Both the position numbers and the translations under genes were made by a program. Positions 48,724-60,667 of a DNA stretch of 64,000 nt are shown one piece after another; within the stretch, counting starts at the first letter, position 1, and every line of letters starts with the position of its first letter. A model generated the notes under the pieces. It worked only from the letters and a program-made list of their open reading frames with translations. It had not been told where the DNA came from and searched no databases. Origin of the DNA: Epiperipatus broadwayi (taxonomy: Eukaryota; Onychophora; Udeonychophora; Euonychophora; Peripatidae); NCBI GenBank assembly GCA_028023455.1, contig JAQFVV010012423.1, positions 6,614,269 to 6,678,268 of the forward strand. Direction: 5' to 3'.

Positions 48724-49140
48724 AGTATAAATGTAGATGTTAGAATTTTAGCACTGATTAGTCTTATGCACGGCAGATTGCTTGTGAATTCCCACAATAC
48801 ATTCGTATTGTAGCATGGTTGTGTATGCAACTGACCAGTGATTTGGGGATGATACAGTATCAATAATATACCATTAAAATAGCAATTAGTTGCAAAGTGA
48901 GTCTAAATCTTTTATAATAAGAGATAAATATATAGTATTAAATGTACCTGTTAGTATTTTAGCATTGATTCCTAATTCTTATGCATAACAGATTGCTTGT
49001 GAAAATGCATTGTGGCATAATTATGCATGCAATTAACCAGTGGTCTGAGAATAATACAGCACCAACAAAAATGCTATCATTAAGAATATCAATTGGTTGC
49101 AAAGTGAGTCTAAATCTTTTATGATATGAGATAAAAGCCA
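48724..49140 (+). repeat. 210-bp tandem duplication
   Basis: Two diverged units (48724-48934 and 48935-49140) share TGTTAGAATTTTAGCACTGATT-like starts, CAGATTGCTTGTGAA, and TTGCAAAGTGAGTCTAAATC. No coding sense. It looks like an old satellite-like or element-internal duplication. Confidence 0.75.
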
Positions 49141-49259
49141 AAAATATATTGTAGATGATCTGATATGGAATTATAGAAATAATGGAGAAAATCTAATTGA
49201 AGTTTAAATAATGAAAAATGATTTTATTATCTGATCATTTTAAGAGAGGGATGGGTATT

Positions 49260-49880
49260 GTACTATTGTAAACTTTGGTCATCTCTGGTCAAGTCAAAGT
49301 TTAGAATGAGGAATTTAAGTTGATATTTCCAAATAAAATTAAAATAAAAAAACAGTTAAAATTAATGTAATAAAAAATAATTCTCTTGATTTTATATATC
49401 TGTCTGTATAACTTACTTATATGTAGATAAATATATAATTATAAAGAAATATTAATAAAGTTTGTAAAATAAAATATAAATTATATAGTTCACAAACCTA
49501 ATTAATGATTTAATTAACAATAGTCTATCTTTAAAATAAAAAATTGAAAAAGAAATAACTAAATTATATAGTTTCTGATAAGATTTAATTCCAGATAATT
49601 TAATCAGAATAATGATCAAACATCATCAACAGAACTAAGAAAAAGAAAACAAACCTTAAAAGACAAGGAAAAACAAGCAGAGATAGGTTATGAAGAAGTG
49701 CACTGGTAATAAGAATGATAAAAAAATAATATGAAAGTGATAAAAGAAAACAAAATGAGACAACACCTGTGAAGAGCTTGAGACATAGATTGCCAACATT
49801 ATATAAATTCAATTCAGATTTAGCAGCAGGTTAATTTTAACTTATCAGATCAACATTATAATAATTTTCAGTACTGATAC
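49260..49880 (+). repeat. Dispersed repeat R, continuous copy
   Basis: A continuous copy whose first part matches 34225-34440 and whose second part matches 43405-43800. It serves as the uninterrupted reference showing that about 9 kb was inserted into the other copy. No ORF. Confidence 0.7.
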
Positions 49881-51632
49881 TTAACTAGTCAGCTTAAGAA
49901 GAAAAAGTACAAGCATAGATTGCTAAATGCACCCTATGATATAACAGTCAAAATTCATCGTGATGACTTCCCAGTTTCAGAATATTGGTAAGAGGAAACC
50001 CTGAAATAGAAACAGTTTGAGATGCAACCCTCTGCCTTCTGACCTGTTTTCCTAATTATCCTCATGTATATAATAAAAACAAATGGCAAGTTGGAAAAAA
50101 TCCAGAAAGCTCACTCTTCAAATAAACTGATACAAACATTGAGATTTCTGATCAGAAATAATCTAACAGTGATAAGAATACTTAAACATTTTATTGATTT
50201 GCATGTACATGTATAGAAGGCCTTAGTAAAATAATGATATATATTTATTATACATTGATAATTTTTTTATTATTATTATTATTATTTTTTCATGTATCAA
50301 ATGTATTGACCAACGCTTGACTTTTTTTTATTATTATAACTTTTTTTAATTCTTTATCATTTTTAACTTTAAATGTATGTTGTTCATTAACAAATTTTTT
50401 AATATACCATAAAATATAGATGTACATTGATGTATGTTTACTTAGATTTAATGTTTAATTTTTAGACTTTAACATGTATAATACTTTGTAAATTTATCAT
50501 TCTATTTGATTTTTTTTTTTATGTAATCAATCAAGAATGTGTAAATAAATAATGGATATTTTATTTAACTTATTTCATGGTATGCCTCACTGTCTCAGTG
50601 ATCTCATTTTGTGTTTACATATTGATTCTACGTTATGTTAAGCAATTATATTCTGAGCTGAGAAACGCAGGATTGTTATTGAGAAAATTCTGATGATGAT
50701 GATAGAAGGCATAATATATGTCTAGTATCTTTCTTAAGAAAAAATGGTGCCTGAATGATGGTGATTGGGTTCAAACCTGATAATAATAAGACATGATAAA
50801 TTAATATTCAATGACGCCCCCTGAAATAGAATTTGGTATATGGTGATCAGGAAATATAACCAGGGTGCCTTATATAAATATTTACACGTGATATAAAGTT
50901 TGATCATTACCATCAAATTGGATTTTATTAGTTTGTAGATATACTGCCAAAATTTTAATTTTTTTTTAAAAAAAATACATATATATTGAAACTGTAAGAT
51001 TCAAATTCGAATTTTAGTTTCATCTCAGTCATATTTGTTCTATCGTCTTCTACCCACTCCTCCATCCCATCTAAATTTAAACCCTCAATATTGGACTGTG
51101 TGCATATAATAGTACTAGTTATATACATAAAAACTTGTTAAATATGCCACATGCACACACATTCCAATACGAGATATAACGCAATGAAAATAATTTATTA
51201 AATTTAGAATATTTAATATTTTGCGTTAATAATTATTGAGATCAAAGTTATATAACATTTTAATTTATAAAATCTAAAATTTGTTTTTAACTTTTTTAAA
51301 TATTTGAATGTATTAAAAATAGAAATTCCCCTGCTAAGTAAAATTGCAAGTCATAGTGGGTGGGGAAAGACAATAGAATACTGAGAGATATTCCTGAAAG
51401 CTTTTACTTAGTTTTTTAAAGAGACACCTGCAATATAATGAGGTCATAGATGAAATATGCAATAAAGTAAAGCAAAATATTCGGATTGAAATGACAAATG
51501 AAACATCATGTCAGATGGATCCGAAAGATAAAGAGCAAGGGAAATAAAAGGTATGTAAAGTCTCGTTCAAAGTAAAGTGGATCGGCCTTCTTCTTAACCT
51601 TTCTTTCATGCAGACGTGTTACAACCTATTCT

Positions 51633-51917
51633 TCAAATTATGCTATTGACATGTAACATTGCGATGTCCGAGTAGTAAGCGTGTGTCTTTCTCCTCTGGA
51701 GGATGGTAGATGCGCTGGATCCCTTAATTGCTTTTAAAATGAACTGAAATTGTTTGCTGTAATCCATATACTGCCGCTTAATCAACTGCTGCTTATAATC
51801 ATGATCACTAAATGAACTGTTAAAGACAAGACTACTGCACCATACTTCATGAACAAGAGGATCACTCAGAAATGTGCACATTCTGCTTAGGTCAAAGGTA
51901 ACCAGTACCCAAAATCT
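51633..51917 (-). CDS. Unrecognised exon-like open frame
   Basis: A minus-strand frame, open from a stop near 51918, reads FWVLVTFDLSRMCTFLSDPL and VHEVWCSSLVFNSSFSDHDY, then KQQLIKRQYMDYSKQFQFIL and ends HVNSII followed by TGA. Its amino-acid make-up is balanced and its base composition is less AT-rich than the flanks, so it looks like real or formerly real coding sequence rather than chance. It could be a last exon of a nested gene, with a possible acceptor ctaagcag before AATGTG, or a retrocopy fragment. I do not recognise the family. Confidence 0.35.
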   Translation of the reverse strand, partial: RFWVLVTFDLSRMCTFLSDPLVHEVWCSSLVFNSSFSDHDYKQQLIKRQYMDYSKQFQFILKAIKGSSASTILQRRKTHAYYSDIAMLHVNSII

Positions 51918-52447
51918 TTAAGAATTTTCATGCTCTTTTATTCAAAACTAGAACTTGTATCTCTAATTTGTATAATTTTATTCATAATTTCTACTCATGT
52001 AAATCCTATTAAAACCACTAAAATTCTTAAGAATCTGTAACCTTTAAATGTTTAATTACTATACGATCTTTTCTTTTCTTTGAGTATCCAGTTCTATTAA
52101 TATTTATTTATTGACGTAATTAATTTCATGACTCAATAATTTCAGACCTAGCCTCTTAACTTTATTAAATGTTAGAATTCGTAGCCTTCGCCAAAATGTG
52201 CGGAATCATTAGATAATATATTTACAGTAAACTCATTTTATGTTGATAAAGCGGCTAGCTCAGGAATTATCTATCTTTATATTTTATAAATTATTTCTCG
52301 GATGCGTCTCATTTTATATTAACATGCTTTCTAGTATCGTCTTATATTTTAAAGGAATTATCGTAGTTTCAGAGAAGCATCTGACTTTCATGATTAGCTA
52401 TGAGTGTGGGTGTACCATAATTTGTGCGGGCAGATATCTTAACTTAA

Positions 52448-52640
52448 TAATAGATCTAGGTGCAGTGCTCTCAGATCCAAAGCTCCTCACTGACAAAGGC
52501 CACAAGCCAGAAACTAGTCTGGGGATATTGGATGAGTAGGCACTAGATGGGATTTTATGCACAAACCTTCTGGCATCCATTGATTACTCTGGTTGGGACT
52601 GAGTGACCCTACTGTATGGAGACTTTTGCCCATTTTTATT
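52448..52640 (+). repeat. Ribozyme-like repeat family, single copy c
   Basis: Matches both arms of 2515-3180 from AGATCTAGGTGCAGTGCTC to CTACTGTATGGA. It stands alone, with no inverted partner nearby, so the repeat disperses as a single unit. Shared outer blocks include GATTTTATGCACAAACC and CATTGATTACTCTGG. Confidence 0.85.
52484..52525 (+). ncRNA. Hammerhead-ribozyme-like motif, copy c
   Basis: Stem I UCCUCA (52484-52489) pairs with UGGGGA (52520-52525). The core is CUGACAA (52490-52496), with G8 changed to A. Stem II GGC (52498-52500) pairs with GCC (52506-52508), compared with AGC/GCU in copies a and b. That is a two-sided change that keeps pairing. GAAA is at 52510-52513, the palindrome ACUAGU at 52513-52518, and C52519 is the cleavage base. 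A further outer helix, AUCC with GGAU (52475-52478 with 52530-52533), extends stem I beyond an internal loop. Confidence 0.62.
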
Positions 52641-53685
52641 AACAATAGAAATATGATAGAGTTATAATCTTTACCCTTTTATTATTAGTATCAATTTGTG
52701 TCCATTTAATTTAATTTTATAATCAAACCAATATCAGGTTATTCGAGGGCTTGTAAGTTAATCACTCATAAATGTGGGCCTCGGGAGTGAGTCACCATTT
52801 ATTAGCAATTAAATATATAAATCATATTATATTATCAAACGATAGGTGTTATTATTGAGCGATGCCAAAGTTTTCTCTTGTTTAAAGCCATAAAAATATT
52901 ATACATTACTGTCAATAAAATAATCATTAATGACTATTTACAAATTTAGGAAGTCTCACAAAGTTTATCTTATTTTACGACATCCTGTGTAAATCACTGA
53001 TGAAAAAACAAAAAAATAGTTTAAACTGTAGAGTTTGATTATGTTTGAAATAAATTTATTAACAGAAAATTAGGTCAACATGGGTGTGACAAGAATCTCG
53101 GCCTCAGGGTGGCCTTCGAGCATTCCATCATCAGATTTTCAATTGGATGGACGGTTGAAGAGTTGGAGTATGTAGTAGATTTGAGCCTGTCCATTAAAGT
53201 ATGAAGATTGTCTATCTTAATATATATCTGAGCACGTATAGTATATATGTGTGGGAGATGATAATCTGGACCAACTGATGATTGCTGGTTTAGCATGAAA
53301 TACGTATATTGGTGATTATTTATCTTTTCAGCATATATGTGCTTGAGTGTATCAGTGTTATTAGATAGAGTGGAGAGTGGTGGGTCATCTGAAAGTCTGT
53401 GCTCATATACCCTATATTAACTGATTTATTGTTTAGAGTAAGTTAAAGCAAAGGGCCATGTCCCTGGGACAATCAACCCATCAGTCCATCAATCTACCAG
53501 TGAACTAAACCAAACAATATTTTTTATTATCAATAGCATAGAAGTTACTTACATATTTATATAATCAAGATCATTAAATAAATAAATTAACAAATTAATA
53601 TTTACATCAAATAATATTTTAAAAAGTGAATAAATTTCAAAAGCATAATACTATATATCTAAAAATAATAATAAAATCCCATTAC

Positions 53686-53782
53686 CTTTTCAAAGGCACT
53701 CGTTCGTCTTTTTTCCACTTTAAATACACTAGCTAAATCTCCTACATTTGATTCAAATTCAAGAAATTTATTCCAAATTTCT
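53686..53782 (-). CDS. CSTF3: CSTF3 (CstF-77) exon A, last HAT repeats
   Basis: Internal exon of cleavage stimulation factor subunit 3 (suppressor of forked), the scaffold of the nuclear CstF complex in mRNA 3'-end cleavage and polyadenylation. On the minus strand a polypyrimidine tract ending tttcag precedes 97 bases: one base finishing a split codon, then 32 codons, then a gtaatg donor in phase 0. The peptide includes [18 protein letters not shown] and ends in [12 protein letters not shown]. From knowledge of the family this is the end of the HAT-C region, which in animals reads very similarly. No other frame gives this match. The preceding exon, expected at higher coordinates, was not found before 64000. 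The reading frame is intact and does not look like a retrocopy, since splice sites flank it. Confidence 0.94.
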
Positions 53783-55194
53783 CTGAAACAAAATGTAAAT
53801 AAATATTGTTAATAGAAATAATTATATTAAAGTGAGATATATATTCACAGGCAATAACATATAAATTAAGCACAAAAGGAAAGTTATGTAGGTAAAAGTA
53901 TAATAACTAAATTATTATATTGATTTGACCAAATCAACTCATTTTATTTTCAGTTTCAATAACTTTTGAAAATTTCATTAATATTGAAAACTTTAATTTT
54001 TCATCAAAAATAAGATTTAGAGAAAAATAATATCAACAAAACAACTTACTTAATAAGTGTTTTATAATCTTACTAATACTGATTAATGTAATTATCCTGA
54101 TACTAGTTTTCAGAATGAACTAGTTAAAAAACTAGAAGTCAATAATAAAGAGAATATGCACATTAAAAACTTAAATATTAAAACATCATCAAAAATGATG
54201 TTATAATTGATTCTGATGTTTTACTAACAAAGAAATTAAGCTTAAATAATACATTTCCCTAAACAAAAATAACTCCAATTTGAACAAACATTCAAATATT
54301 ATTTTAATGAGTCCTTGAAGACCAGATAAAATAATCACACCAAATATTTCAAAAAATATTGAATAAAATAAAATATAATATAATAAAGAATAATTTTTAC
54401 TGAGACTTAAGGAAGAACTGACAAAGTTTATGCTCAAGCAATAAAAATAAATAAATATTTAAAAACAAAATTATTAGATAGCATATTACAAGCAAAATAC
54501 TGCATTTAAATATTTGGAAAATTAGATATAACAATAAAGAAATTTGAGTGAAAACTGCAATAGCTAAGCACAAGTTTTTAATATGGGTAGAACTTAATAG
54601 ATTAGTGAAATCAGATCTAAGAAAGAGGCTTGCTAAATATCTGTACTTGGTATAATACTTTATATGAGGCAAAATCATGAATAATTAGGAAAAAGTGAGG
54701 GAAAAAAATGGTGTTATAGAAATATGAATTTGGAGAAGAATAGGGAAGACTATTTTTGAAAAAATAATGAATAGACAGTTAATTGGATGTATATTCAGAG
54801 GAAAAAAAATTAAGAATAACAAGTTGGAAATGACTGTAGAAAGTATGAGAAAAAGAGAATAAAAAAAAGAAAAACATTGATTAATGATTTTAAAAGGAAA
54901 ATAGCTATGATTATTTGAAATGTAGAACAAAAGACAGAAAGGCTTGAAGAATGTAATTTGATGCATGAAACCTGTCCTCTTGACAGATAACTGATGATGG
55001 TGGTTTTTAAATAAAAAAATATTCTGACATTTGATTGTCTATCATAATAATAATAATAAAAAAATACAAAGGAAAGAAAAACAAATTTGGTAGGTCTTTT
55101 TTAAACACTTGATCTTATAATCTGAAAGTAACAAAATTAAAACACACACAAAAAAAAAATGTTTTGTTCATATTCTCACCCTCATTAATGGTGT

Positions 55195-55660
55195 TTTTAC
55201 CACTTTAAGATCATGAGGTCAAACGTTTAGTTAAACTTTTTATTTTCTGCCACTTTCAGGTCATGAGGCCAAGCATTTGAGTTGCTTTCATAACATGAAG
55301 TCAACTATTTGAACAAAATATGTTTTCATTTTTTTTTTTTCATTTACCATTTTCATTTTCAGAACATGAGTGCAAGCATTTAGACCAAACATTTTTTTTT
55401 TTTCTGCTTTAATTTTTGTTTTTTATTGCTTTAAAATCACAAACTCAAGCATTTCGCCATAACTTTTTATTTTTTTCCTTCTTTCTAGTCCTAAGACCAA
55501 GTGTTTGAACTGCTTTCACATTGCAAGGTCCAGCATTAAGCCAAATTTTTCATTTTTTTTTTTGCTACTTTCAAGTGAGACCAAGTGTTTGAACAAAACC
55601 TATCAAATTAGTTTTTTTTCTCTTTTCTATTTTTTTCCTTTCAGAACAGGAGAACAAGCA
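55195..55660 (+). repeat. Degenerate minisatellite, unit about 50-70 bp
   Basis: About eight diverged units share a pattern like CATGAGGYCAAGCATTTGAAC followed by a T-rich stretch (for example TCATGAGGCCAAGCATTTGA, ACATGAGTGCAAGCATTTAG, AGACCAAGTGTTTGAAC). Unit length varies because of T-runs. Confidence 0.75.
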
Positions 55661-55854
55661 TGACATAATCTTTCTATTTTTCCTCTTTCTCAGATATTTA
55701 CAATTCAAAAATCAATAACATAATGTAAATATTTCTCAGTATTTTTTATATTATTCTACTATTTTAATATTTAATATAACTCATGCAAACGTTTGTATTC
55801 TACTAACACATTTGTACTCATTCTAAAATAATTAGGTCATGTGTAAATATGTAT

Positions 55855-56165
55855 TCAAAATATCTGGAACATACTTTTGATAATTGTAAAATTAATTTCA
55901 CTTTTAATATTTGCTAATTGTAATAATACAATGTCTAAATGAATTTTGTTTTTGAAATTTGTTTTAATTTTTTAGTCATGTTCTACCACATGTATTTTTG
56001 TTAGACAAAATATCTGGAACGTTTTTTTTTTTTTTTTGCTAAAATATTTAAAATTATTTTAAATTTTCATTTGTTAATTTGTAATGTTATTGTTTTTGTT
56101 TTTAACTTTTTGATAAAATTTTAAATATTTTCCGTTGAACAAAATATCCAGAACATTTTTATAGG
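55855..56165 (+). repeat. Second degenerate tandem repeat, unit about 135-150 bp
   Basis: CAAAATATCTGGAAC recurs at about 55856, 56006 and (as CAAAATATCCAGAAC) 56141, each followed by a T-run and an AT-rich spacer containing TTTGTTAATTGTAAT-like sequence. It follows the first minisatellite directly. Confidence 0.6.
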
Positions 56166-58440
56166 CACTTTCATTGAAAATATCTAAAATTGTTTATGAC
56201 CTGCTTGTGTTAGAAGAGTTCTGGTGGTTCTTCCTTGTGTGAAAAAGTTTCAGAGTTCATATCAAAATGGGACCTAATAAATATAATTTTGGGGCAGGAT
56301 AAATATAATAATGGTTTAATTAAGATATATTAAGATGAATAACATTCAGATAATCAGCTATTTTGTAGCAGAAATTGCTGCTGTGAAGATTATAGCTATC
56401 TTTTTCTTTTATTCACTATTCACAGAAAATTCCTCCCCTCTTTTTTTTTAAAAAAAAGAATGAAAATTCTTTATTTAATTAATAGATTTATAAATAATTT
56501 TATAGATTCAATTAATAAGAAATTAATATCTCTGATTTAATTTGTAATGCCAATAACTAAAAGGCTGCAATTAGATGTGCTAGTATTAGCACTTCTTCAC
56601 TGAGTCATGACTAAAAACTTCTCAAATCCCTATCCATTTTAAAACTTATTATAAATTAAATATTTGTATTAGTAATTGATAACTCATTTTAAATAAAAAA
56701 TAAGGCATATGTAAAATAATAATAATAGAATAAAGGCAATGAGAATAACAATCTGTGTCCCACAGTACAAAACTCTTACATTATAAAATAATACAAAAAT
56801 AGTGAAATAAAATATAACATTACAATATTAGCCAAAAAAAAACTAAACTTTACTAAAATTCACTTGAAAAGGTCTATGTTATATGAATTTTTATTTTATT
56901 TATTATTACTAGCATAGCATTAGGCAGTATTTAAATATTATAAAAATAGTGTACATATGATTTTAAAACCATAATCAAATAAGTCAAAATGGAAAATTAT
57001 TGTTAAAAAAATGAAAATGAATTAAGAAATCCGTAAAACAAAATGAGTGGCCTGTGATAAGAAGAAAGAATAAGAGTTCCATATCAAATTCAAATAATAG
57101 ATATAAACTAAAAGGATAAGTAGTAAAAAACAAATGATTCATAAAATATTTTTAGAATTAAACTATATTCTTGTATAGAAAATTAAAAAAAAAAAATATT
57201 ATAGAGAATTATGAATTAATTAAAAAAATAAAAGTTAAAAAAAAAAAGTAATAAAAATAGCATAACAATAAATAATCAGTTTAAGAATTATTTAACATCG
57301 AATAACAACAGAGAATTAAAAAACATTTCAAATGAATTTCTTTGTGAATTTAATTAAAACAGATTTTGAAATTTAGATAATAGCTTGATAGTGAGAACTG
57401 GAGTTTCATTTTGAAATAAAAAAAATTGAGCCAAAAAAAAAAAAATAAATAAACTATCAAATAAACTAAAAATGAATATTAGAAAAAAGATTTCAAGATT
57501 ATTGAATAAGAACATAAGTATAATAATATAATACTATGGGATAAAAATAAATAAAATATAAAAATAGTTTTACAAAATAAACAGAAAATTGCTGAAAATG
57601 CAATGAGCTATGCAAGAAATAAAAAATTAAAAAAAGTGAACAGCAGAAATATTGAAAAAACTGAAGTTTATGGGAAAAGCTTAATAGTGAATTGGGATGC
57701 GAAACCAATTAACTAAAAAACAAAAATAGATAGAAATAGAATAAACAAAGAAATTAAAAAACAAATGAGAAATTCAATTTAACAATAAATTACACATTTT
57801 GAATCTCAAAAAAGTAAAAAAAAAAATGAAAGAGAGATTAAAAATTAGAAGAGGAAAAATCAATATTTTTTAAAAAAGAAAATTTATTAATTTTAAAATA
57901 TATATATATAACTGTAAAACAATGAAGAAATAAAATCTGTCATAAACAAGTTTTTGAAAATGGTAATAAAGATAAATTATAATTGAATTAACAACTCTCA
58001 AAGATAAATAGAAAAAATATGGACAACTTATGTATATTCATAAAATTAGGATACAAACAGATACTCCTAAGTATTTTCATTACTAAAAAATCTCAGAATG
58101 GCTTTGATATGATTACAAAAAAAAAGGCATAGAAATTAATAGTACTGCATCAGAAATTCTTCAGATAATTGAAGAATAGATAAATGCATAAATTAAATTC
58201 AAAAGCTTTACACATTGAAAACTGTCAACTGTGAGTTTGTACTTAAAAACCAAAAAAAAAAAAGACATAAGATAATATGCACGCTATTATATAGTGGCTC
58301 TCTTTTAATAGAAATCTCATTAAAATCAGTCAACATAAATTAAAGTTTACATGAAAAAAGACTTTCTAAATATATAAGATTTTAAAAATACCAATAAAAA
58401 AATACTAATAAATATATTTTAATGACTAAGCAATTTGCTA

Positions 58441-59551
58441 TGTCCCCAACTAAGTCTGGACGACCAGCGAACAAATACACGATAAAGAATAATCTGAATA
58501 CAGAATACTCTGCAACAACAATATCTCAACAGTTCACTAATGTTCAATTCCTTCGATTTACTTTCAGACTGACTGGAAAAAATGGTTCCGATTTACGCAC
58601 ATCTTGGCCCCAGTCCAGTTAAGAAGCACACAAACACATCATAGTATAGCACTGCGACCGACTATAAACTTCTTACAGCTTCCGTCTCTGCAACAGTCCA
58701 CCTGTAACTCCATTTGAAACTGCTGGAAACTCAACTCTTCATTTAGCTGCTATCTGGACAGTTTCCTTAGACTACAGTTTCCCAATCTCTGTGGGCCTAT
58801 TCAGCTATTGCCGTGAACGTATTTCCACTGAACGCTGCACATTAACCGAAGCACTGCCACTGGATCTCTGCTCCACTGGAATTGAACTGAAAAGGACGGT
58901 CCCCTTAGGCTACAGTTTCCAAATCTCCGTGGGCCTATTCAGCTATTGCCATGAACCTATTTCCACTGAGTGCTGCACATTAACCGAAGCACTGCCACTG
59001 GATCTCTACTCCACTGAAATTGAATTAAAAAATCAACTGGAGATGCATTCAAATGGTTCCAATACTTGTTATATACTCTTTTTATACCTTTCTGATTACC
59101 TATAGTTAATTACCTTTTCCATATAAGGTAAGGTATTTAGGTCCATAGCTAATTAAATTGTGCCTTCGGATTTCCTTACCATATAAGGCAATTTAATCTC
59201 TTATCAAGAAATATTTGCAATCAGCAAATATTTGCAATCAATCGCCATTATGTTAATTCTTTGTAAAATATTAAAGATTTTAAGACTTCTCATTCGATAA
59301 TTTAATATACAAAATTAACAAAGCGTATGACACACTTGAATGAGAAGCTATAAAGATACACAGAAATTATTACACGCTAAGCGCTTTCGAGGCCTTTTGC
59401 CTCATATTCATAGCGGTACTGTGAGCTGCAGAATGAAGAAATAGGGCAAATTTTTATCAGTTATCAGTTCACGATCTAAAAAAAATCTCTCTAATAAACT
59501 TTATGTTTTTCTGGAGTGCACAAACTTGTATAATATTTTTACAAAAATACA
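58441..59551 (-). repeat. 3' LTR (1111 bp) with a 138-bp internal duplication
   Basis: Longer than its partner LTR for two reasons: a 138-bp tandem duplication (units from about 58791 and 58929, each starting GTGGGCCTATTCAGCTATTG), and an extra segment at about 59260-59440 flanked by ACTTCTCATTC and GAATGAGAAG. The two LTRs have therefore diverged structurally since insertion. Confidence 0.8.
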
Positions 59552-59908
59552 ACCCCCACTCCAGAAAAACCCATGTTGCTATTCCTCGGTGTTTTGTTTT
59601 AAGTCGTGTTCAATTTAAACTGCTGCCGCAAGTTCAGTACCACTTACAGATTCAATGGTGACTGTGCAAGCGTGGTAGAATTCAGCTTCCAATGATGAAT
59701 ATGCAAATGTTTTATTTCCTAACTTTTGTGTTGTTATATCACGTAGACTTGCAGCTAATTTTTTAGCCATTCACTTCCATTATTAGCGTTTTACTAACTG
59801 GAATTTCCATTTTCACTCGTTTTCTCCCGACTGCAGTTAAGCTTGTTGTAATGGAAAACATATTTACTACTAACATGTTCGAAATGTGACTGCGCCAATA
59901 ATTAGCTG

Positions 59909-60667
59909 TGTCCCCAACTAAGACTGGGCGACCAATGAACAAATACACAATAAAGAATAATCTGAAGAGTGAATAGTCTGCAACAACAATATCTCAACAG
60001 TTCACTAATGTTCAATTCTCTCGATTTACTTTCAGACTGGCTGCTATAAAAATGGTTCCCAATGAGCTCGGTTTACGTAAACCTTGGCCCCAGTCCAGTT
60101 AAGCTGGACACAAACACATTGTAATATAGACTATAAGCTCCTTGCAGCTACCGTCTCTGCAACAGTCCACCTGTAACTCCACTTGAAACCGCTGGAAACT
60201 CAACTCTTCATTTAGCTGCTATCTGGACAGTTTCCTCAGGCTAGAGTCTCCCAATCTCTGTGGGCCTATTCAGTTATTGCCTGTGAAGACATTTCCACTA
60301 AGCGCTGCCATTAACCAAAACACTGACACTAGATCTCTGTTTCCACTGGAATTGATTTCGAAAATCAACTGGAGATGCACTCGAATGGTCCCAATACTTG
60401 TTACATACTCTTTTTACAGCTTTCTGATTACTCCGACAATTAATTACTTTCTCCATATAAGGTAAGGTATTTAGGTCCATAGCTAATTAAATTGTGTCTT
60501 TGGAATTTGCAATCAGAAAATATTTCTTGGAATTTTATCGATTGCCATTATGTTAATTCTTTAATTAAATTTTTATCAATTATCAGTTTGTGATCTAAAA
60601 AAAATCTCGCTAATAAATTCTAGTTTTTCTGGAGTACACAAACTTGCATAATATTTTTACAAAAATA
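59909..60667 (-). repeat. 5' LTR (about 759 bp)
   Basis: Aligns to 58441-59551 over its whole length (TGTCCCCAACTAAG..., GGCCCCAGTCCAGTTAAG, ATATAAGGTAAGGTATTTAG) with many substitutions. It has one copy of the 138-bp unit and lacks the extra segment. The outer edge near 60667 has lost the expected TACA. Confidence 0.8.

Larger units (their letters stand above)
17314..53685. other. CSTF3 intron between exons A and B
   Basis: About 36.4 kb of layered mobile elements, listed separately. Stretches where I see no gene or clear element: 17314-19530, 27301-29279 apart from a purine-rich run at about 28080-28520, 29514-31872, 32973-34224, 44693-45031, 47411-48723, 49891-51632, 51882-52447 and 52641-53685. 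19531-26400 is a mosaic that I could not assign, also listed separately. Confidence 0.6.
58441..60667 (-). mobile_element. LTR retrotransposon with near-empty interior (TRIM-like), minus orientation
   Basis: Two direct LTRs (58441-59551 and 59909-60667) enclose only 357 bp. In minus-strand sense each LTR ends TTGGGGACA. The left-hand one begins TGTATTTTTGTAAAAATA, while the right-hand one has lost that TG start. After the 5' LTR comes ATTGGCGCAGTCAC (59886-59899), a TGGCGCAGTC primer-binding site of the kind seen in some gypsy elements. Before the 3' LTR is a polypurine tract GGAGTGGGGGT (59552-59562). The interior has one short frame (59763-59948) and no gag-pol, so it depended on a partner. 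No clear target duplication. Confidence 0.85.

Noticed and set aside
50690-50705. CTGATGATGATGATAG as a hammerhead core
   Set aside because: No GAAAC or pairing partner within range. It is a GAT microsatellite.
54201-54966. Three consecutive minus-strand open frames rich in Leu, Phe, Ile and Ser
   Set aside because: They are the complement of a purine-rich stretch. Composition alone explains the openness, and no motif or splice signal supports coding.
58791-59105. 104-residue open frame with a repeated peptide
   Set aside because: The repetition comes from the 138-bp tandem duplication within an LTR. The other LTR lacks the frame, so it is not a protein gene.
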